Below are positions 1 to 8,500 of a DNA stretch of 64,000 nt, piece after piece; position 1 is the first letter of the stretch, and the number at the start of each line of letters is the position of its first letter. The notes under the pieces were generated by a model. The model was not told the DNA's origin, made no database searches, and was given only the letters and a program-made list of their open reading frames with translations. The DNA is from Amoebidium appalachense (Eukaryota; Ichthyosporea): NCBI GenBank assembly GCA_963693365.1, contig CAVNZM010000003.1:8618001-8682000 (forward strand), given 5' to 3'. A program made the position numbers and the translations under genes.

Positions 1-63
<63 letters not shown>

Positions 64-67
64 CACA

Positions 68-144
<77 letters not shown>

Positions 145-164
145 GCACCGTGACGAGGCACACA

Positions 165-195
<31 letters not shown>

Positions 196-237
196 GCACA
201 CACACACACACACAAACACAAACACACACACACATAC
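1..237. repeat. (CA)n microsatellite at left edge
   Basis: Nearly pure CA dinucleotide repeat with a few interruptions and a short CG stretch near 181-196. It lies on the intron side of the donor of the exon at 238-442 (minus strand), so it is probably intronic. Confidence 0.95.
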
Positions 238-773
238 CTGCAACATGAACGTACGGTTCTTGTTTGTCATACGATATGGTAGCTTGCAGTAATGCTTGTG
301 TGCCCGTTCATAGCCCTCAGCTGTCTCTACAGGACCAAAAAGGCGGGTGTCGTCGCTGCAATGGTCCCCGGCATGGAATTTGCTTGACTTGAGGTCGTTC
401 TCAGATGAACAATGAAAGCAGTCGTACGCAGACTTGGCCATACTGCGGGGGGGGGGGGGGGGGGGGGGGAGGGAGGGGGAGGGGGGTTGGAGCCCCAGGG
501 GGGGGGGGGGGGTAAGGGGTTGGTGTCAACCGTGGCACTGGATATCCATTTGAGCATACCCTATACGGGTAATTGTTCCCAAAACCATATGCATTGTGGC
601 TCTAATTGTACATTAGGATGATTGATATCCTTTGTATATCCTGTTGGTTATGTAGTGTATGGACGTTGGACATGTAAGGATATTAATATAGATATCACAC
701 GTGATCACCATTGGCCATCGAATCTATGTCCATTGGATTATGTGTTCCTGCAGCTGGCAATGTGTGTGCCTCT

Positions 774-871
<98 letters not shown>

Positions 872-882
872 TGTGTGTGCCT

Positions 883-970
<88 letters not shown>

Positions 971-1161
971 TGTGTGTCTTTGGGGGGGGGGGGGGGGGGT
1001 TACTCGCGGTACTGATTGGTCATGGCATCTAGAGCCACCTCTGTGAAGCGATCGCTGCACACCATATTATACCAGTTGTTCCAGTTCAGGAACACCTCTG
1101 ATGCCTTGGCGTTAGCAGCGGGGGCACCAGGAATGAGGTCACGGATGACGAAGAGGATAAC
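238..1161 (-). CDS. C-terminal exons of a transposase-like protein (Plavaka/CACTA-like, tentative), partial
   Basis: Two minus-strand exons fit together: 1161-1004 (158 nt, preceded by acceptor atgcag, followed by donor gtaacc) and 442-238 (205 nt, preceded by cgcag after a C run, followed by donor gtatgt). The two leftover bases of the first exon and one of the second make a codon, so the frame is kept across the 561-nt intron. The 120-residue product runs from VILFVIRDLIPG through FHAGDHCSDDTRLFG to a motif ERAHKHYCKLPYRMTNKN. The order 'K.H...H....FG...E...E..HK....YR.TNK' resembles the C-terminal part of Plavaka-type (CACTA superfamily) transposases, where a TE..ERLH...AK..YR.TN motif is typical. 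The gene continues past the left edge, and exons upstream of 1161 were not found. The splicing is well supported; the family call rests on motif memory only. Confidence 0.5.
443..1003. repeat. Intron with poly-G, GATATC words and (TG)n
   Basis: Intron between the two transposase-like exons. It holds G runs at 447-469 and 487-512, a short AT-rich part with several GATATC/ATATCC words (about 540-720), a (TG)n tract at about 779-977 and a G run at 982-999. On the sense (minus) strand these are C runs and (CA)n. Confidence 0.85.
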
Positions 1162-1329
1162 CTGCATGTGTTTGCCACGTTTTAATGAGTAGCGTGTTTT
1201 TGTTTTTTTGTTGTTTTGTTTCTTTCTTTATGCATTTCTTTAGGGTTTCCTTTGGGGGCCCGGGGGGGGGGGGGGGGAGGGCCTCTTGTGTGTGTGTGTG
1301 CCTCGTGTTTGTGTGAGTGTGTCCCAGAA

Positions 1330-1378
<49 letters not shown>

Positions 1379-1381
1379 GAA

Positions 1382-1451
<70 letters not shown>

Positions 1452-1464
1452 CTTCGTGTGTGTG

Positions 1465-1537
<73 letters not shown>

Positions 1538-2146
1538 CTCGTGTGTGTGTGTTATATAAAGCAAAAACGGGTGCTTAACTTAACCTACGTTTACATCAAT
1601 CTCATAATTACAGATTATGGGTTTTGGTTTATTTCTAGACAAGAAAGGTTTTCCTGGTTATTGCTCCGCTCTTGAAGGCCAGTGCTTGTGTGGCATTGCG
1701 GCAATGCCAGTGGCGTCGGAAATATGATGTCATCTGACGTGATCGCCTCGAGTCGCGAGCACTGGCAACAGTACCGCCGTATAATGGCTGGAAAATATCC
1801 ACAAAGAGAACCGTGAATAATTTTTCCATATTGTATTTTCCCAAGCATTCTAAAGCAAATGTATAGTTTATTCGCTCCTTGACAGATTTTGCATGCATAC
1901 ATCACAGCACATAGAGCATGCGCAACCCAAGTGATTGGATGAGGGTCATGCAGACACATTTCAGCGAAGTCGATTGGTGCAAGTTAGACGTTCAGCGGCG
2001 CGATGATTGGGTTCGCGGACCGACGAGGAATTTGCAGCACGTGGTCGCTTTTACATATGCATTTCAAGCATGTTTAATGCTCTAACATATTCTCGCTGTA
2101 TATCCAACGCGTATCCTGTGCGTCTACGTGGCTCGCACAAGTAAAC
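1162..2146. other. Microsatellite then unique spacer, no gene recognised
   Basis: A G run (1262-1278) and (TG)n tracts (about 1287-1557) are followed by about 590 bp of unique sequence. I see no convincing exon here. The last 150 bp probably hold the promoter of the gene starting at 2147 (AT-rich, tatatcc near 2099). Confidence 0.6.
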
Positions 2147-2185
2147 ATGGGCAACCCCAAACGCAAACAGTCAAAGAGTCCCAAG

Positions 2186-2275
2186 TCTATGAAAACTACT
2201 CCGGGACGTGTGTTGCCTCTAGGGGGGACATCCCCTTGGACGAAAGTGAACCTGCAATGGTTGTAAACCACGGCA
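2186..2275 (-). repeat. Split direct repeat B2, downstream terminus of the YR element
   Basis: Second 90-bp copy. Its outer end (2186) is the junction with the interrupted SPKK gene. Confidence 0.9.
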
Positions 2276-2406
2276 GGCCCCCAGTCATCAATTTATTGAT
2301 CCGTGAGGTCCTTGTGCCCAAAAAACGGGGGAAGTCTTCGCCCCGTGAAAAAACAGCACGTATGTGGGGATCAATGGGGGTTGAGTGTAGGGTGTAGGTG
2401 GGTGGG

Positions 2407-2743
2407 TGAAAAAGAAAATATAGCTGTAAAGCTGTAGGTGCTAAACACAGAAGATGTGTTGTTGCTTGCTGATCTGCTAAAAACTGTCGTGCTTATATAC
2501 CTAAGGCTGCCGAACTGAGCCAATCAAAACCGATCTAGTGTTATGTGAAATCTTATCCTGAGCCAATCAAACTCGGTCTAGTGATCTGTGGAATCTGATG
2601 TTTTGATCGGCTAATAGGTGCCCGTATGCGGGCAGCCGAACGCGAACTGCTAAAACATGAAACGAAGCCTGTTGATATCGGACACCCATCCTACGTGTTT
2701 ACCCAGAAAAATATTTATGTCAATAATTTCCACAAATAAAACC
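2407..2743 (-). repeat. Split direct repeat A2 of the YR element
   Basis: Second copy of the 337-bp repeat, directly abutting B1 at 2744. Confidence 0.9.
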
Positions 2744-2833
2744 TCTATGAAAACTACTCCGGGACGTGTGTTGCCTCTAGGGGGGACATCCCCTTGGACG
2801 AAAGTGAACCTGCAATGGTTGTAAACCACGGCA
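2744..2833 (-). repeat. Split direct repeat B1 of the YR element
   Basis: A 90-bp sequence that matches 2186-2275 base for base by eye. It abuts A2 without a gap. Confidence 0.9.
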
Positions 2834-2861
2834 CGAGAGCAGTATGCTTGCTCCAAAGGTT

Positions 2862-4231
2862 TCACTTAAGAATAGAGGCGAATACACGTGTGGTAGTGGC
2901 AGCAATGGAGGCCGGACGAAGTCGGGTATAGATCAGGAAACAGTCGGAGGACCACCTGCCGAGTTGTTTGATCCGGGAGTCGTCGACCCCGGCCTCAGCC
3001 AGTGTTGTGGCCCCCCCGATGCGGAGGCTGTGTCCGGCAAACCGGGAGGGTGAGAGGCCTGCCCGGGAGAGGAGGGCACGGAAGTCGGCAGAGAAAGCAC
3101 TCTTGGTGTAGGGGATGCCACCGAGACTGAAGAGGGGGTCGTCGGGTTGACCGGACGTTGTATCCAGGAACTGACGGAGGAGATGGGCTGGGGAGAAGTG
3201 GGTGAGGGGCAGGGCAGCTAGAGTGACGTTGACACCTCGGGCCTGTACATCCGTCTTAGAGGTTGGCAGGTGGAGGGTGGCATGGGACAAAGTACCGGTG
3301 GGGGTGTAGGTGAAGGTCACGTCTTTCCGTTTAACGTGACGGGACGGGTCGAAAGAAGTCAGGGTCTTGGAGGTAAATTTCTGAACGGAGGAGACCACAG
3401 AAACCGACGATGAGGGCCGTCCATAGCCGTAGATTGGCCGAGGAGGCCTTGGTAGGGCACTGGCCATGGAGTAGGCTGAGGTGGCCCGAGGGCAGGAGGG
3501 GCTCCCTGGTGGATGATCGGGGTCGGATGTTGTGAGAAAGCTGCCATCTGCCCACCCCTCGGAGGAACCAGGCCAGAGACTTGTCGTGGGGGTAGGGAGC
3601 AGGGAGGCCCATGTCGAGGTGGAGTCTGGCCGAATTGTAGCCGGCCAAGGAAGAGGCCTGTACCCCTCGTTGGGCACACCAGGCGAGAAAAAGCTGCACG
3701 GTGTGGGGGGAGGCCGGGAGGGAGGACCCGGCGGAGGATTGCAGCCGAGATGCCACACAAAAATCGATGAATACTTTTTGCACCCGGGAGTAAAAGGCCC
3801 GAGAGTCGAGGTTGAGACTCAGGGCCTGGCATTCCTGCAGGGTAGTGGTGGCACGAAGCAGCTCGGCCGGAGCAAAGTGGGGGGCCAATCGGCCAGCGTT
3901 GCTCCGGAAGGGGAGATCTGGGGGGGGGGGGGGGGGGGGGGGTGAGCCCAGGGGAAGGGATAAGAATTTGTGGACCCAGAAGGGGAAGGGGCAGGGCTCC
4001 GGTTGCCGGTAAGGTCGGAGTCGTTGGGTCCGGGGAAGTTGGTTACGGAGGAGCTGCGCGGCGAATGATTGGGCTGGGTAGGGGGGGCAGCAGCTCCCGG
4101 AGGCGGGAGGTGTCACCGTGGTGTTGGGGCAGCGGGCGGGCCTCCGGGGCAGCGGGCGGGCCTCCGGGGGCTGAGCCTCGGGGGAAGGGGTGGTTAGCAA
4201 GGGTGGGGCACCCTCGGGGAGATCCCGGCAT

Positions 4232-4279
<48 letters not shown>

Positions 4280-4371
4280 CAGGGCCCCGGTGGGTTTAGA
4301 GTAGGGCAGCAGGGCCCGAGGGGGGTTTGCAGGGAGGGCAGCGGGGCCCTGTGCAGGGGATGCCCGAGCAC
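2862..4371 (-). pseudogene. Tyrosine recombinase, frameshifted
   Basis: Two overlapping minus-strand frames make one phage-integrase-like recombinase. The upstream frame (4371-3331) has a proline-rich start encoded partly by a G run at 4233-4276, then a core-binding-like domain (FIDFCVASRLQ ... LAWFLRGVGRWQL) and the first catalytic arginine in GLLRSE. The downstream frame (2862 up to about 3380) carries the box-II motif HSLRIGGATTL (HxxR), then GRWSSDCFLIYTR with the W/H position and the nucleophilic Tyr. The R...HxxR...W...Y set is therefore complete but split by a one-base shift in an aaattt run at 3375-3380, between GLLRSE and FTSKTLTSF. This is either a disabling mutation or a sequencing error. 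The enzyme would integrate the circular DNA form of the element. Confidence 0.8.
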
Positions 4372-4669
4372 GCGCGGGTGTGGGCGTACACAGAGTTAGA
4401 AGAAGGGGGGGGGGAGGGAGTGCTAGGTGAGTTTAAGGGGGGGGGGAGGCTCGTGGGATGGGGGGGGGGAGTAAAATTATGTGCAGTGGCCAGAATAACG
4501 TCTTTGTGTAGGGACATTTATTCTTGGCGCGCGCGGGCGCCGTAGTTGGCCTGCGAAAATTGTTACTCCGCCCTAGTGCCCCGTTTTTCCCGAGCTCCGT
4601 GTCCTTGGACCCGTGTAACCTAGCTCCTAGCCCCTATGTTCTATCTGTGGGTGGGGGTGTGCGCGTAGA

Positions 4670-5629
4670 CTAGGCATTGTGCTTGCAGTCTTTGCGGGGG
4701 TGTGTGCCAGAGCAGAGCGGGCACACGTGGGAGAAGGGGCAGGGCTGCTTAGCGCAGGACCGACCGTTGTGGAAATTCCTGCAGTGTGTCGCGGGTAGAT
4801 CCACGGGTCGGGCCGGTGGTGCCGGGCTGGGTTGCGGTCCGGGTCGGTTAGGGGTTTGGCCCCCGCCGGGCTTGTGGGGCGGCTCGAAACCATCAAGACC
4901 ACAGCCGGGCTTGGGGTACATGGGGCAGGCCGCGCTGGGGTGGTCGGGGAAGCCGCAGCGCTGACATGTGTCCGGTATGAGCAGAGTGGGTGGCAGGAGG
5001 AGATCCTGGTGGAGTTGGGCGAGCAGGTTGGGACACTCGATCGGAGCCCGACCCTGCTGGTGGGCAACGGTTCGGGCGTATACGTCATAGTTGTGGATCT
5101 GGGCCCACGGGTATCGGGTGCTGAGGCGAGTGATGTGCTGAGTCCAAAGTACTTCTTTGTCCGTGGGGAGGCCGAGTTGGTGTTTGGCGGCCATGTAATG
5201 GGTCCAAGCTTGGATCCAAATGACGAGTGAACGCAGGGGAACAGGTTTGTCTTGGCGAACAGTCTCGATGCTGCCGTCGTCGGCCATGCGCAGATGCTGA
5301 CCTTTCTTGGATGGGGCCAGGAGGGCGGCGGGGGTGAACTTATACAGGTCGACGAAACGATTGGCGCGCAAATCTGCCAGCACATCCGCGGGGGGAAGCG
5401 GGAGTGTGCCCGGCTGAATGTCGCCAGTGTTCTCACCTGTAATGGGGGGCACGGGCAGGGCAGGTAGATCCAGGTCAGGGCCGAGATGCAGCCCCAGGGA
5501 AACCTCCCCGGGTGCGGAGGGCGCGGCGGGGGGCGCGGGAGGGTCGCGGTTGGTGAGAGCGGCCAGGACGCCAGCCATCTGGGTGCTGATGGCGGTGAGG
5601 GCGGCAAGGACGGCGTCTTGAGAAGTCAT
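4670..5629 (-). CDS. Gag-like protein with zinc knuckles
   Basis: A 319-residue ORF, first on the minus strand after A1. The N-terminal part is Ala/Pro-rich and starts MTSQDAVLAALTAISTQM. The middle (about residues 90-200) is probably helical. The C-terminal part carries three Cys/His clusters: a canonical CX2CX4HX4C knuckle (CQRCGFPDHPSAAC), a CCCH cluster (CRNFHNGRSCAKQPCPFSH) and a third CX2CX3HX4C (CPLCSGTHPRKDC). Gag proteins of DIRS-order and related elements commonly have such nucleic-acid-binding clusters. The likely role is packaging the element RNA. The frame is intact. The next ORF downstream is the recombinase; no polymerase lies between them. Confidence 0.75.
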   Translation of the reverse strand: MTSQDAVLAALTAISTQMAGVLAALTNRDPPAPPAAPSAPGEVSLGLHLGPDLDLPALPVPPITGENTGDIQPGTLPLPPADVLADLRANRFVDLYKFTPAALLAPSKKGQHLRMADDGSIETVRQDKPVPLRSLVIWIQAWTHYMAAKHQLGLPTDKEVLWTQHITRLSTRYPWAQIHNYDVYARTVAHQQGRAPIECPNLLAQLHQDLLLPPTLLIPDTCQRCGFPDHPSAACPMYPKPGCGLDGFEPPHKPGGGQTPNRPGPQPSPAPPARPVDLPATHCRNFHNGRSCAKQPCPFSHVCPLCSGTHPRKDCKHNA

Positions 5630-5882
5630 TGGCGGGGACGGTGGGGCCTGAGGAGGGACTTCAGGAGTAGAGGGGAGAGTAGCCGGAGGGTCCGTGGTGG
5701 TATGGACCGCTGGAGGCGCGTCAGTGCCCGCGGGAGCGTTGGTCAGCCTGTGGCGGAGGTCGCTGCGGGTCAGGCGCTTAGGTGCCGTGGCAGGGGCGGC
5801 GGCTGAGGCCTGGCGCTTTTTTCGGCGGCATGCTGACCGGCGTAGGGAAAGATAGGGAGAAGAAAAAGAAAATATAGCTGAC

Positions 5883-6219
5883 TGAAAAAGAAAATATAGC
5901 TGTAAAGCTGTAGGTGCTAAACACAGAAGATGTGTTGTTGCTTGCTGATCTGCTAAAAACTGTCGTGCTTATATACCTAAGGCTGCCGAACTGAGCCAAT
6001 CAAAACCGATCTAGTGTTATGTGAAATCTTATCCTGAGCCAATCAAACTCGGTCTAGTGATCTGTGGAATCTGATGTTTTGATCGGCTAATAGGTGCCCG
6101 TATGCGGGCAGCCGAACGCGAACTGCTAAAACATGAAACGAAGCCTGTTGATATCGGACACCCATCCTACGTGTTTACCCAGAAAAATATTTATGTCAAT
6201 AATTTCCACAAATAAAACC
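5883..6219 (-). repeat. Split direct repeat A1 of the YR element
   Basis: This 337-bp sequence is repeated at 2407-2743 (constant offset 3476). It forms the upstream terminus of the element on the minus strand and contains a minus-strand TATA-like sequence. A 22-bp segment at its inner end is partly duplicated (about 5861-5902). Confidence 0.9.
5965..5983 (-). promoter_or_regulatory. TATA-like promoter of the YR element
   Basis: On the minus strand the sequence reads ggtatataagcacg, a TATA-box-like motif in A1 about 340 nt upstream of the Gag ATG. The same motif occurs in A2. Promoter function is inferred from motif and position. Confidence 0.4.
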
Positions 6220-6483
6220 AAAACGAAAAGCCCAAAGAAAAAGGCGGGGAAACCCGTTAAGGTAGAGGCGCCCAGGGCCGCCGGTTCGAGGGGGGGGCTG
6301 ACGCCCTTGGGCGGCGGCGGCAAGAAGTTGCAGGGGGCCACCAAGCAGGCTGGTAGCGGAGCCAACACACGCAGCGAGGCAGAGAAGAGAGCTGCTGTTA
6401 TCCTTGAGACGGTGACCAAGGAAACAGTCCCCGCGGCCTTGCGCGTACTGTCTGGCGCCAAAAAGGGTGGGTTTATTGTGTGA

Positions 6484-6618
6484 GCTTGCACGCATATAAG
6501 CCCCCGCATATCCCTCGACCGGTCAGTTTCACTTCTGCGTCCTTTCTCATTAAGCAAGCATTCTTTCACACAGCACTCACCATCACGTACTTTGTTAAAA
6601 AGATGTTCACACACAACC
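6484..6618 (+). promoter_or_regulatory. Promoter region of the JmjC gene
   Basis: Short interval between the stop of the basic protein and the JmjC start. It has a TATA-like catataag near 6493, about 125 nt upstream of the ATG, and a pyrimidine-rich stretch after it. No other start is evident. Confidence 0.4.
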
Positions 6619-7599
6619 ATGGGTTTATGTGAAAAAGCTTTACAGGCCCTCAGCGCCTTGCACGAAGCAGAAGCGAAAGGGGAGGGGGCAGTCTTGTTAA
6701 CGAACTTTGCGTCGCCCATTCCCTTTGGTGACATCATGAAGTTTGTTCCTGCGCGCACTATACAGAAAAACATCACTAGACATACAGTTAGGGCTGTTTC
6801 AGAAACATGGGGGCAACTAGTGAAAAAGCCGGTTAAGGAGGGATACGAAGTGTTGGATGGGGCAGTGGAAGATGTAGTTGGGCTGTCCCGGATGGATGCA
6901 ACGGAAATCATGTCTTTCTACGAGAAAAACATTGTAGGGGAAGGTGGTTTTTATGTTGAGCATGCTGAAATAGACATAACTCATTTAATAACGGACGCAC
7001 GCCTCTACGACCCAACAATCATTGCGGACCACACGGTAATTGGACAGGAACACTATGGGAAAAGAATTCCAGGAATCAACGAAGCTTTCTTGTATGCAAT
7101 GCTTAACGCATCGGATAAAACACCCACGGGAAAAATTCTCTTGTCGGCTTTTGCGGCCCACATAGAAGACGGAGCGCTGTCATCTTCCAGCATTCTTTTG
7201 GATGGTCTCAAAGTGTGGTTCGTACATGCTCCTTGGCAATACCCTCATATCATGGAACTTGTGAAAAACGAGTTCCCTGATTTAGATTGTACCAACCCCA
7301 TCCAGCACAAGTGCTTTCTCCCCCTATCACCCTTGTATCTAGTGTCAAAGGGACTTGCCCCAACCATAGTCATTCAGCGCCCGGGCTGCCTAGTCCAAAC
7401 CACACCATTAGCCCTGCACTATGGTTTCCAGTGCGGGCCGAACGTTGCGCTTGCGGTGAACACTGCCACACTTGGTTGGTTGGAAAAGCTGTCCTTGTAT
7501 GATGTTTGCGAATGCCGATCACATTTCCTCCCAGACGTAGACAGAGTAGTGAAAGCATTTGCTACAGTTCGACGGCTAAACATCCCCATTGCAATCGGT

Positions 7600-7634
<35 letters not shown>

Positions 7635-7641
7635 CGTTTAA
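6619..7641 (+). CDS. JmjC-domain protein, KDM4-like histone demethylase candidate (first exon)
   Basis: Starting from the ATG at 6619 (MGLCEKALQALSALHEAEAK), about 328 residues are open before a 32-base C run; the frame stops at 7641. Residues about 165-310 form a JmjC cupin fold: AHIED (H181, E183) supplies the HxE iron ligands and ALHYGF supplies the distal H267. The 86-residue spacing is close to that between the H188/E190 and H276 ligands of human KDM4A. Around them are KDM4-type landmarks: KVWFVHAPWQ (the 'KTWYAVPP' strand), HKCFLPLSPLYL, and GPNVALAVNTATLGWLEK (the 'HGFNCAEAVNFA..W' region). Such enzymes are Fe(II)/2-oxoglutarate dioxygenases that remove methyl groups from histone lysines. 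The N-terminal ASPIPFGDIMKFVP may correspond to a JmjN-like segment. I see no PHD or Tudor domain in this exon. The 3' end is uncertain: the C run is probably at or inside an intron. Confidence 0.8.
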
Positions 7642-8238
7642 AAAAAATACTCTATCCCTTTTGTTTTTGTTTGGTGTGTTTCCCACATACTGTATGCGTG
7701 AAAACAGCACACTGACGTTTTTCTCTTGCCTCGTTTTCTGTATGTTGTTGTGTTGTGTGCACGTAGTTTTCTTTCCTTGGTTTTGCAAGTGCATGTGCGA
7801 AATAACCTTCTGGGTGTTACAGAAGCATGTTTCCGATGTTCTGGTAGATTGCGGAGATAAAAAACATAAGCTTAAGTATCTGTTGGATAACCAACTAATC
7901 AGTGTGTATATGCAACACATATTTTGTACACGTTCGTTGGCCAACAAACACATGTCTGTTGGATAGGTATTACATATAGAATTGATACTTTGATTGATGC
8001 TTTATATCCATTGGATGCCCGACTAATACCTATATGTATAGTGTGGATGTTTTGTGTATATGTTTTCCATATCCATTGACCAACCAACACATGCCTTTGC
8101 ATATGCAAAATGCATATCTATCTCATATAATGACCCTAAACTAGGTTTAAGGTAAACGGTATACACGTGGTGTTTCCCACACAATCTTCCTTCCAGTTTA
8201 CTTCTTCACCCATGCTCACTCCCACTTTTATCCACAGA
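7602..8238 (+). other. Probable intron beginning at a 32-base C run
   Basis: A C run (7602-7633) is followed by T-rich, ATATCC-containing sequence without a convincing exon, ending in a pyrimidine-rich acceptor (ttttatccacag at 8237-8238). The donor is not obvious: gttgcc at 7599, or a site upstream of it such as gtgaaa. Confidence 0.4.
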
Positions 8239-8500
8239 TACATCCAAGTCTCCTGCAAGCGGTGACAAACCAAAACTCCTCATGTCGTCTTGGGGAGCCG
8301 ACGAGGACTTTCCTAAAGATGCCGACGGGCAGTACCTTCTTCCGGATGACGACATCAGGTTGGCCTACTACCTTACGGTTGTCTGCACGCGCTACCCCAC
8401 CACCACGATGAAGGACAAGCTGCGGACTACCTACGCTGCAGGCAGGGATGAGATCCTATTAATACCGTGTCTTATAGTAGTAACAAAAAAACATGTGTAG
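8239..8500 (+). CDS. Candidate second exon of the JmjC gene
   Basis: After the acceptor at 8238 one frame is open for 86 codons, to the TAG at 8498-8500. It reads TSKSPASGDKPKLLMSSWG, then ADEDFPKDADGQYLLPDDD, then an Arg/Thr-rich part. The ATG at 8282 lies in this frame, so a separate 72-residue ORF is also possible. Composition changes sharply from the AT-rich flanks to GC-richer coding-like sequence, which supports a real exon. No domain is recognised. Assignment to the JmjC gene rests on position and strand only. Confidence 0.4.

Larger units (their letters stand above)
2186..6219 (-). mobile_element. Tyrosine-recombinase retroelement with split direct repeats (Ngaro/PAT-like), RT-less
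   Basis: Read on the minus strand the order is A1 (6219-5883), ORFs, B1 (2833-2744), A2 (2743-2407), a 130-bp spacer (2406-2276), B2 (2275-2186). The 337-bp A copies look identical by eye, as do the two 90-bp B copies. A1...B1-A2-B2 is the hallmark of split direct repeats in PAT/Ngaro-type tyrosine-recombinase (DIRS order) retrotransposons, which integrate via a circular intermediate without target-site duplication. It carries a Gag-like ORF and a tyrosine recombinase, but I find no reverse transcriptase or RNase H. Identical repeats imply recent insertion. The element lies inside the small basic gene, and no target duplication is seen. Confidence 0.85.
2147..6483 (+). pseudogene. Small basic SPKK-rich protein gene interrupted by the split-repeat element
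   Basis: The ATG at 2147 opens 13 codons (MGNPKRKQSKSPK) that end at the element boundary at 2185. Sequence resumes at 6220 in the same phase with KTKSPKKKAGK and stays open for 87 codons to a TGA at 6481-6483. Skipping 2186-6219 gives one continuous reading frame of 100 residues. It is very rich in Lys, Gly and Ala, has SPK/SPKK motifs typical of DNA-binding tails (histone H1-like), and has a more ordered C-terminus (TRSEAEKRAAVILETVTKE ... GAKKGGFIV). A chromatin role is inference; I do not recognise the family. Within this copy the 5' part reads into the element and stops after about 38 codons, so the gene should be inactive unless the element is spliced out or excised. The ORF visible at 6133-6483 starts inside the repeat and is probably not the native start. 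Confidence 0.6.

Noticed and set aside
695-1060. Long open frames of Cys-Val, His-Thr, Thr-His or Arg-Glu/Ser-Leu polymers across the window
   Set aside because: They are translations of (TG)n, (CA)n and (CT)n microsatellites in all frames, with no start context and no non-repetitive domain.
2862-4371. Crypton-type DNA transposon instead of a retroelement
   Set aside because: The split direct repeats and Gag-like zinc-knuckle ORF fit PAT/Ngaro-type elements; Cryptons lack both.
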